64,000 bases of DNA from Virgibacillus_P tibetensis. GTDB lineage: Bacteria > Bacillota > Bacilli > Bacillales > Amphibacillaceae. Of this stretch, positions 57,685 to 64,000 are shown in pieces. Where the stretch lies: the NCBI RefSeq assembly GCF_036026595.1, contig NZ_JARZFX010000012.1, positions 1-64,000 on the forward strand. The letters are read 5' to 3'. The notes beneath the pieces were generated by a model. The model was not told where the DNA came from, searched no databases, and worked only from the letters and a program-made list of their open reading frames with translations. The position numbers and the translations under genes were made by a program. The number at the start of each line of letters is the position of its first letter. The first letter of the stretch is position 1.

Positions 57685-58822
57685 AAAGACACCCGAAATA
57701 AGGTTTACTGGGTTTACTATGGAGTGGGAAGAGCATAAGTTAGAGGAAATATTAAAGGTTAACTCCGGTAGGGACTATAAACATCTAAAAAAGGGAAATA
57801 TTCCTGTCTATGGTACAGGAGGTTTTATGCTTAGTGTTAATGATAGTCTTTCCGATAAAGATGCTATTGGAATTGGAAGAAAAGGAACTATAGACAAACC
57901 TCAATTGTTGAAAGCGCCTTTTTGGACAGTGGATACATTGTTTTATATGACCACTAAGAAGAAAAATAATTTATTATTTTGTTTTTCATTGATTAATACA
58001 ATTGACTTGAAAAAATATGATGAATCTACTGGGGTTCCAAGTTTATCTAAATCTAGTATTGATAAAATAATTATTAGTAAGCCAAAACTAGAAGAGCAAT
58101 CAAAAATCGGCAACTTTTTCAAACAGCTTGATGACATTATCGTTCTCCAACAGCAAGAAATAGACACCCTCAAACAAATAAAACAGGGATTCTTGCAAAA
58201 AATGTTTCCAAAAGAAGGGAAGTCTGTGCCTGAAATCCGTTTTCCAGGGTTTATTAGAGATTGGAAACAGCGCAAGTTGGAAGAAGTTGCGGATATAATT
58301 GGTGGTGGAACTCCAAGTACGGGCAAAGGAGAATATTGGGACGGGGATATTGATTGGTATTCACCTGTCGAACTCAAAGAGAAGGTTTACGTTGATAACA
58401 GTCAAAAGAAAATCACAAAACTTGGTTTACAAAAAAGTTCTGCTAAGATTTTGCCGGTTGGTACTGTCTTATTTACTTCTCGTGCTGGTATTGGAAATAC
58501 TGCTATTCTCGCTAAGGAAAGTGCAACAAACCAAGGATTTCAATCAATCGTACCACATAAAAATGAACTAGGTTCATACTTTATCTATTCAAGAACTCAT
58601 GAATTAAAACGCTATGGGGAAACAAACGGGGCAGGTTCTACATTTGTGGAAGTGTCGGGAAAACAAATGTCTAAGATGCCGATGATGATTCCAACAATAG
58701 AAGAGCAGAACCAAATTGGTAACTTTTTTAGAAAAATTGATCAGACCATCACTCTACATCAGCAAGAACTAGAAACCCTAAAACAAACAAAAAAAGCTTT
58801 TTTACAAAAGATGTTTGTTTAA
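57674..58822 (+). CDS. hsdS: Type I restriction-modification specificity subunit HsdS
   Basis: HsdS sets the DNA target through two recognition domains. The 382-residue protein shows two parallel halves. The first opens PEIRFTGFTMEWEEHKLEEI and ends IGNFFKQLDDIIVLQQQEID then LKQIKQGFLQKMF. The second opens PEIRFPGFIRDWKQRKLEEV with GGGTPSTGKGEYWDGDIDWY and ends IGNFFRKIDQTITLHQQELE then LKQTKKAFLQKMF. The paired helices act as the ruler between half-sites. Target sequence cannot be predicted from sequence alone. It starts inside hsdM (11-base overlap). Confidence 0.93.
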   Translation: MENKKTPEIRFTGFTMEWEEHKLEEILKVNSGRDYKHLKKGNIPVYGTGGFMLSVNDSLSDKDAIGIGRKGTIDKPQLLKAPFWTVDTLFYMTTKKKNNLLFCFSLINTIDLKKYDESTGVPSLSKSSIDKIIISKPKLEEQSKIGNFFKQLDDIIVLQQQEIDTLKQIKQGFLQKMFPKEGKSVPEIRFPGFIRDWKQRKLEEVADIIGGGTPSTGKGEYWDGDIDWYSPVELKEKVYVDNSQKKITKLGLQKSSAKILPVGTVLFTSRAGIGNTAILAKESATNQGFQSIVPHKNELGSYFIYSRTHELKRYGETNGAGSTFVEVSGKQMSKMPMMIPTIEEQNQIGNFFRKIDQTITLHQQELETLKQTKKAFLQKMFV

Positions 58823-58852
58823 AAGATAGAAAAATAGAAAGGAGAAGAAATC

Positions 58853-61800
58853 ATGACAAAGCTATCCCACAACAATGAAACCGAAGTTGAGCGCCGGCTC
58901 ATTGAAGTATTAGGTGAAGGATATAATCAATGGAATTATCGCCCTGACTTAAAGTCTGAAGCGGATCTCTGGCAAAATTTGCGACAGATCATTACGCAAA
59001 ATAACTTATCAGAGATTGGTGAACATCTAATTACAGATAAAGAGTTCGATACGATTAAAACAGAACTCTTACTTAGAACTAAGACTCCATTTGAAGCTGC
59101 TAAATGGCTCAAAGGGGAGAATGGTATTGCGCGTATTACCATTGAACGAGAAAATGTAGCTTTGGGACCGATGCCATTAGTCTTGTACTCCAATCATGAT
59201 ATTGGTGGTGGAATATCAAGATATGAAGTCGTCCATCAAATCGCAAAGCAAAAAACGTCTGTTGAAGATCGGAATCGTCGTTTTGATGTCACATTATTAA
59301 TTAATGGTTTACCCATTGTACAAATCGAGTTAAAACAAGCGAGTGCGAAAGATGGTGTGTTTCAAGCGTTTAATCAAGTTAAGAAATATACAGAAGAAGG
59401 GATGTTTCGCGGGAATATCTTTTCTACGCTACAACTATTCGTTGTTTCTAATGAACAAACGACACGCTACTTTGCCAATGCAATGCCAAAAGATATGCAC
59501 AAGAAATTTCTCTTTAGCTGGAGAACGACAGACAATCAAAAGGTAGAGAATCTCTATGAATTTGTAAAACAAGCTTTAAATATTCCAGATGCACACCGAT
59601 TAGTCGCTGATTATACGATTGTGAGTGAAGATCAAGACAATAAAGTTTTAATGATCTTAAAACCGTATCAAATCCATGCGATTCAAGCATTATATACTTC
59701 TGCTAGTAAACACGAGTCTGGCTATATTTGGCATGCAACGGGTTCTGGAAAAACCTTAACGAGCTTTGTATCTACTAAGTTACTCGCTAAAAAACCTGGG
59801 GTAGACCGAACGATTATGCTTATTGACCGAAAAGATTTAGATAACCAAACAACTTCTGAGTTTACAAAATTTGCATCGGAATTTAATACAGGCATCTCAT
59901 CTGGTAATGCACGTTCCAATAGTTTAATAGTCGGAACAGGCAGTGCCAAAGAGTTAAGGGATACATTGCTATCAGATGCGAATTCCAATACAATTATTAT
60001 TACGACGCGTCAAAAGCTAGAATCTGCGCTTAGACATGCACAAAAAGTAGAAGAGAAGAAAGGTACACATCGTTTTAAAAAGCTTGTAGGCCAACATATC
60101 GTCTTTATTGTCGATGAATGTCACCGTGCTTTAAGCCCAGAAGGCATGGAAGATATGAAAGGATTTTTCCCTAACTCCACTTGGTTTGGTTTTACAGGTA
60201 CACCTATATTTGAAGTAAATAAGAAGCAAGCACAAGGAAAATTAGCACGGACAACGCGTGATCAATATGGAGATGTCTTACATACCTATACGATTAAAAA
60301 TGCGTTAGAAGATGGTGCGGTGTTAGGTTTTCAAGTAGAACATGGAAATACCATAGAACAAACATCTATACAAAATTCAATTTTTGAACAACTACGAAAA
60401 GATACCAAATATATAAATCAAACAAATGATGAAATAAATCGCTTGATTGATCAAATGGATGTTATCGAGCAAGAAAACTATATTGATTCTGCCGTATATG
60501 AAAATGAAGAACATATCCACCAGGTACTTCGGAAGATTTTTAGACCTGATAATGCATATATGAAATTTGATTTTGAGAATGGTCGTCCACAGAAATCCGC
60601 CATCTTCACAACGAGTTCGATTAATATGGCAAAACAGTATTATCATGCGATAAAAGAGATGACGAAAGATCCCGAATGGTTAACAAATATGTTTGCCGAC
60701 CAACCAATTCGAAAAGGAAGGACCATGGAAGATATAGATTTCCCTCGAATTGCGATTACGTATTCTTTACAAGAAAATGAAGAAGAGGCAGCAGCAAACC
60801 AAAATGAAATGAAAGAAATTATCAAAGACTATAACGAATATTACGATACAGCATGGTCACTAGAGAGTATAGAAAGATACAATGGCGATATTAATAATCG
60901 TTTAGCACGTAAAAGAGCAGAGTTCAAAGAGTTTGGGAAGCAAGTTGATCTGGTAATTGTTGTTGACCGCTTATTAACTGGCTTTGATGCGCCATCTGTG
61001 CAAACACTATTTGTAGATCGTAATTTAAGTTATGCGAATCTAATTCAAGCATTTTCGCGAACGAATCGAACATATCCAGGGAAAGAGAAGGGATTAATCG
61101 TAACCTTCAGAAAGCCACATACGATGGAATACAATGTAACGGAAGCTACAAAAGTGTATTCCAATGAAGAAGAAGCATCAACCCTTATTTATCCAACATA
61201 TGAGGAGTCAAAGAAACGTTTCAAAAGGGCCCACAAAAAGCTTCAAAATGTTGCACCAGATATTGAAAAGATTGACGAACATACACCTATTGAAAATCGA
61301 GTAGAATTTATAAAGGCATTTCAAGAGTTAAATAACGCTTATGAAGCACTTGTTACGTATAACGAATATAACGATGATGTGGAATACTCAAAAGCTTTAA
61401 AAGAACAGGTAATGATTATTGAAGAGTCTGTAGGCGTCTATACCACCGTAAAAGGCTCCTTAATAGATGAAGAGGAAGACAGCGATCAACCAGATGTTGA
61501 TTTCTCCGATATAGAATTTTACGGAGAAAATGCCGTTAAAATATATGATGTGGATTCAAGCTATATCGATAAACTCTTAGAAACATACTCAGCCAACAAC
61601 AAAAACATTCGTGATGATATTGAAAATGCATTGCAAAAATTAGAGAAGAAAGAGATTGTGAAAGAAGTATATCGTGCGATTCTAAATGCAATTGATGTAG
61701 GAGAAGTCGATGAAGATGAAGATATATTTATTGTCAAACGTACATATTTTACAGATGCACAAAATAGAGCAATTTCAAACTTTGCGAATACCTGGTTTGT

Positions 61801-62014
61801 TGACAAGGAAGCGCTACACTTATCGAAGGTTCAATATATCGTTGGAATGGATCCGATACCAAATATCAGTGATATTATAAACAGTAGAAATTTTGAGAAG
61901 TATAAAGCTGTAAACCCAGATGCAAAGCCATTAAAATATGGGCCTGAGATGAAGCGACAGTGGAGGAAAGTGTTAGATGAATACCTTGTGCCTTTACGAG
62001 ATGAGTTGAGATAG
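58853..62014 (+). CDS. hsdR: Type I restriction-modification endonuclease subunit HsdR
   Basis: HsdR cuts unmodified DNA after ATP-driven translocation. The 1053-residue protein carries the PD-(D/E)xK nuclease as RRFDVTLLINGLPIVQIELK (about residues 143-162), Walker A IWHATGSGKTLTSF (about 295), the DEAH-like box IVDECHRAL, motif III FGFTGTPIF, and the late helicase motifs VVDRLLTGFDAPSVQTLFVD and NLIQAFSRTNR. All motor and nuclease signatures are intact, so the system should be active. GGAGAAG lies before the ATG. A terminator at 62113-62163 closes the operon. Confidence 0.95.
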   Translation: MTKLSHNNETEVERRLIEVLGEGYNQWNYRPDLKSEADLWQNLRQIITQNNLSEIGEHLITDKEFDTIKTELLLRTKTPFEAAKWLKGENGIARITIERENVALGPMPLVLYSNHDIGGGISRYEVVHQIAKQKTSVEDRNRRFDVTLLINGLPIVQIELKQASAKDGVFQAFNQVKKYTEEGMFRGNIFSTLQLFVVSNEQTTRYFANAMPKDMHKKFLFSWRTTDNQKVENLYEFVKQALNIPDAHRLVADYTIVSEDQDNKVLMILKPYQIHAIQALYTSASKHESGYIWHATGSGKTLTSFVSTKLLAKKPGVDRTIMLIDRKDLDNQTTSEFTKFASEFNTGISSGNARSNSLIVGTGSAKELRDTLLSDANSNTIIITTRQKLESALRHAQKVEEKKGTHRFKKLVGQHIVFIVDECHRALSPEGMEDMKGFFPNSTWFGFTGTPIFEVNKKQAQGKLARTTRDQYGDVLHTYTIKNALEDGAVLGFQVEHGNTIEQTSIQNSIFEQLRKDTKYINQTNDEINRLIDQMDVIEQENYIDSAVYENEEHIHQVLRKIFRPDNAYMKFDFENGRPQKSAIFTTSSINMAKQYYHAIKEMTKDPEWLTNMFADQPIRKGRTMEDIDFPRIAITYSLQENEEEAAANQNEMKEIIKDYNEYYDTAWSLESIERYNGDINNRLARKRAEFKEFGKQVDLVIVVDRLLTGFDAPSVQTLFVDRNLSYANLIQAFSRTNRTYPGKEKGLIVTFRKPHTMEYNVTEATKVYSNEEEASTLIYPTYEESKKRFKRAHKKLQNVAPDIEKIDEHTPIENRVEFIKAFQELNNAYEALVTYNEYNDDVEYSKALKEQVMIIEESVGVYTTVKGSLIDEEEDSDQPDVDFSDIEFYGENAVKIYDVDSSYIDKLLETYSANNKNIRDDIENALQKLEKKEIVKEVYRAILNAIDVGEVDEDEDIFIVKRTYFTDAQNRAISNFANTWFVDKEALHLSKVQYIVGMDPIPNISDIINSRNFEKYKAVNPDAKPLKYGPEMKRQWRKVLDEYLVPLRDELR

Positions 62015-62112
62015 TATGCTTAAGTATACTAAAAATAGAAATTCTCAATTTCTTAAAACTTAAATATGTAAAGATGAACAGAGTATCCTTAGATTAGTTT
62101 GATAAAAAATTA

Positions 62113-62163
62113 CCTTCAAAATTGAATTTTATCTTAGGATAAATTTAGTTTTGAAGGCTTTTT
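62113..62163 (+). terminator. Terminator of the type I restriction operon
   Basis: CCTTCAAAA (62113-62121) pairs with TTTTGAAGG (62149-62157), followed by CTTTTT. The following gap to 62452 contains no gene that I can support. Confidence 0.75.
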
Positions 62164-62452
62164 ATAACTAAAATAGTATTATTAAATAATAATATTAAGA
62201 TATATCTTTAATTATATCGAAACACTTTAATAAACCTACTTTCCTTATTGATTTTTCGCTATTGATAAAGTCAAGAGGCGGCAGTGTTCCATAGTTATAC
62301 TGAATTATGGGTGGATTGCAGGCAACTAGTTAGAGATAGGCACACATCGAATAATCTTAAACTGTAAATTTATCCTGATTTATCTATAGGGCATGCTAGT
62401 ATTACAAGTTTTCTAGTAAGCTTATAAAGAATAATGTTCGAAAGGTGAATAT

Positions 62453-62641
62453 ATGATAAAGAAACTTGTGATTTTATATTGTAGACATTGTAAACAACAT
62501 TATAACTATAATGATAATGTAGTTGTGGACTGATGGAACAGTATATTACATGCCAGTAGTTATGAAGCATTAACCGACTTTGAAATTATTGAAAGAAGGA
62601 CATTTAAAGAAATCGTAAATAAACGATTATTATTTTTGTAG
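62453..62641 (+). pseudogene. Small protein interrupted by an in-frame TGA (62 codons)
   Basis: AAAGGTGA precedes ATG 62453. The frame reads MIKKLVILYCRHCKQHYNYN then DNVVVD, stops at TGA 62531-62533, and continues in the same frame WNSILHASSYEALTDFEIIE then RRTFKEIVNKRLLFL to TAG at 62641. The two parts read like one small protein with a CxxC-type metal knuckle. It may be a nonsense-mutated gene. Alternatively only the 26-residue front is made. The family is unknown. Confidence 0.5.
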
Positions 62642-62756
62642 AATTGCAATCAACTGGCCAATTTGTAGAGCCAACCCATTTTTGTGATTAGAGAAAATAT
62701 AGTATACTGTTACCAGAGCCATTCCAATTTTTGATTTAACAATATAGGAGGAGACT

Positions 62757-64000
62757 ATGAGAACTAGCGAAAGTACACAAATAATTACAAAGTTCATACC
62801 TAAACTAACGCATGAAGCAAGGATACCTATAAGTAACCTTAAAACAGATTGCACAACTAATAAGACCGGAAATAAAAGAATTGATGTTATTATTTCGAAC
62901 GTTAATAATCAAAGTGATAAATTTGAAGATTATATCCTTACAATTATTGAGGTAAAACAGGAAAGCGCATTATATTTAGACATATATGATGAAGGTTCGT
63001 TGGAAGAAGTAAGAGAAGAATATTTAAAATTAATAGTTGAAAACGTTGAGAATTATGAACAGTCTAGCCAAAATTTCCAATATGGAAGTATTCCTGAAAA
63101 AGAATGGTTTAATGCTCTAATTCAAGGTTTATGGAAGGCTAAAAAGTTAAATTTAGAATTCTTTGCTGTTACTAACACCAATAGAGTACAGTTTTACCAT
63201 ACTGAAACATTAAAACCTTTATACCTACAACGAACAAGCACTGTAATTGAGAATGGTAATTTTAAATTAGAAGATGTTGTGGAACAATTAAATGGGTTAC
63301 CTTCTTTTAGTTTATTAAAAGATTTATCACAATCAATTACTAGTCAAAATAATATTTGTGATTATAGGAAATTAAATCAAGACGAACAAAATGAAAAAGT
63401 GAGTATGAATGAACAGCAATTTATTGATTTATTGGGACGCATACATAATGAATTCTATAAAGGATCATTATCCGGGAGAAAGAAATACCTGGGAGACGTA
63501 ATATTAACTTTTCTTTTCTTTAAATATCTAGAAGAAAGGGTTCTCCTATCAGGTAGATTACATAGATATCAAGATTCAGGGATTCCATTGTGGTCGGAAT
63601 GGGTAAATTACGAAGATTTAACCTTACCCTCTAAAACGATCGCAATTGGTCAAAAAATATATGAAACAGTGAAACGACAACTAGAGTTACTGGCAAATAC
63701 TGAAGATGTCAAAGACAATCATGGGGAGTATATAAGGAATTATGAAAGAGAATATAGAGATTTCAGTAGTATATTAGCAAATATCAATCAAATTCCTGAT
63801 AATGATATTGGCTACACTTTCTTAGCAAAGTTATATAAGGAATTAAACGGAATAAATACTTCGACTAGTAGGATGGAGAATATATTATATCTTCATGCTT
63901 GTAATTTTGATGTATATGGTTCTATTTATGAAAAATTTAAAGATAAAGATGAAAAAGAAGAGTTAGGGCAATTTTATACTAGAAGGCATATCGCAAAAGT
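62757..64000 (+). CDS. Nuclease-methyltransferase-type protein, N-terminal part (runs off the window)
   Basis: From ATG 62757 after AGGAGGAGACT the frame is open to the window end, at least 414 residues. The N-terminal 70 residues have a PD-(D/E)xK nuclease look: NKTGNKRIDVIISNVNNQSD, then YILTIIEVKQESALYLDIYD, where Asp and Glu-x-Lys would bind metal. A helical middle follows (NEFYKGSLSGRKKYLGDVIL, FLFFKYLEERVLLSGRLH). The visible end reads EELGQFYTRRHIAK, which matches motif X of N6-adenine methylases (GQFYTP). So it is probably a one-chain restriction-modification enzyme or a defence-system methylase. The SAM and NPPY motifs lie outside the window. Confidence 0.75.
   Translation, partial: MRTSESTQIITKFIPKLTHEARIPISNLKTDCTTNKTGNKRIDVIISNVNNQSDKFEDYILTIIEVKQESALYLDIYDEGSLEEVREEYLKLIVENVENYEQSSQNFQYGSIPEKEWFNALIQGLWKAKKLNLEFFAVTNTNRVQFYHTETLKPLYLQRTSTVIENGNFKLEDVVEQLNGLPSFSLLKDLSQSITSQNNICDYRKLNQDEQNEKVSMNEQQFIDLLGRIHNEFYKGSLSGRKKYLGDVILTFLFFKYLEERVLLSGRLHRYQDSGIPLWSEWVNYEDLTLPSKTIAIGQKIYETVKRQLELLANTEDVKDNHGEYIRNYEREYRDFSSILANINQIPDNDIGYTFLAKLYKELNGINTSTSRMENILYLHACNFDVYGSIYEKFKDKDEKEELGQFYTRRHIAK

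Noticed and set aside
57943..58377. Minus-strand ORF of 144 codons within hsdS
   Set aside because: Shadow of the specificity subunit gene, no ribosome binding site.
62370..62570. Minus-strand ORF opposite the interrupted mini-gene
   Set aside because: Tyr/His/Asn-rich translation of AT-rich DNA without initiation signals.
62630..62854. Minus-strand ORF overlapping the start of the nuclease-methylase gene
   Set aside because: The hydrophobic frame arises antisense to the real start region. The plus strand has AGGAGGAG and a long continuous frame.

Overview
The window looks like the chromosome of a low-GC, moderately halotolerant member of the Bacillaceae (Oceanobacillus/Virgibacillus-like). 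Reasons: AT-rich DNA, GGAGG-type ribosome binding sites with frequent TTG/GTG starts, SigA-type promoters, B. subtilis-type regulation (MhqR operators, an S-box riboswitch, a LexA-like box, a TxpA-like type I toxin), a BCCT osmolyte transporter and a secreted subtilase. No tRNA, rRNA, CRISPR array or intact transposon was seen.

Layout. 0-9 kb: the tail of an unknown gene, a cytochrome c remnant with a damaged haem motif, a deletion scar, an RNase J paralogue, a DUF4317 pseudogene, an OpuD-like transporter, a type I toxin-antitoxin locus, a 21-bp tandem repeat and a Na/Pi cotransporter. 9-16 kb: a flavin reductase, an SOS-box small gene, then a quinone/catechol resistance cluster: mhqR, two mhqO-type dioxygenases, a flavin reductase, mhqD, mhqP and a WrbA-type quinone reductase, with three matching MhqR-like operators. 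16-25.5 kb: small accessory genes (GNATs, methyltransferases, VOC proteins, a serine hydrolase, a prolyl 4-hydroxylase). 25.7-29.8 kb: an S-box riboswitch before a sarcosine oxidase-family flavoenzyme and metQ-metN-metI. 30-36.4 kb: an eroded accessory island (kinase with a start-proximal frameshift, hydrolase, GNAT, IS3 remnant, two divergent paralogues of unknown function, broken radC, internally inverted MFS remnant) with inverted copies of one repeat at its edges. 36.5-45.3 kb: nucleoside salvage: psuG/psuK, an EamA transporter, an HTH-PfkB protein, a CNT transporter, a nucleoside hydrolase, a LacI regulator and ribokinase. 45.4-48.4 kb: a secreted subtilase divergent from an NprR-like HTH-TPR receptor with its own small secreted-peptide gene. 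48.7-55 kb: DapA-family protein, small enzymes, resolvase and helicase wreckage. 55.4-62 kb: a complete type I restriction-modification operon with an extra S-like gene. 62.7 kb to the end: the start of a second nuclease/methylase protein that runs out of the window.

How the parts work together. The mhq cluster detoxifies electrophilic quinones under one repressor. The nucleoside block imports nucleosides, cleaves them and phosphorylates ribose under a LacI-type roadblock operator. The S-box operon couples methionine import to SAM level and, unusually, to an N-methyl amine oxidase. The most promising less-described items are the NprR-like receptor/peptide pair beside a subtilase, the divergent unknown paralogue pair at 33-34.6 kb, and the partial nuclease-methylase at the right edge beside the type I system. 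All homology calls rest on recalled family motifs; no search was run.
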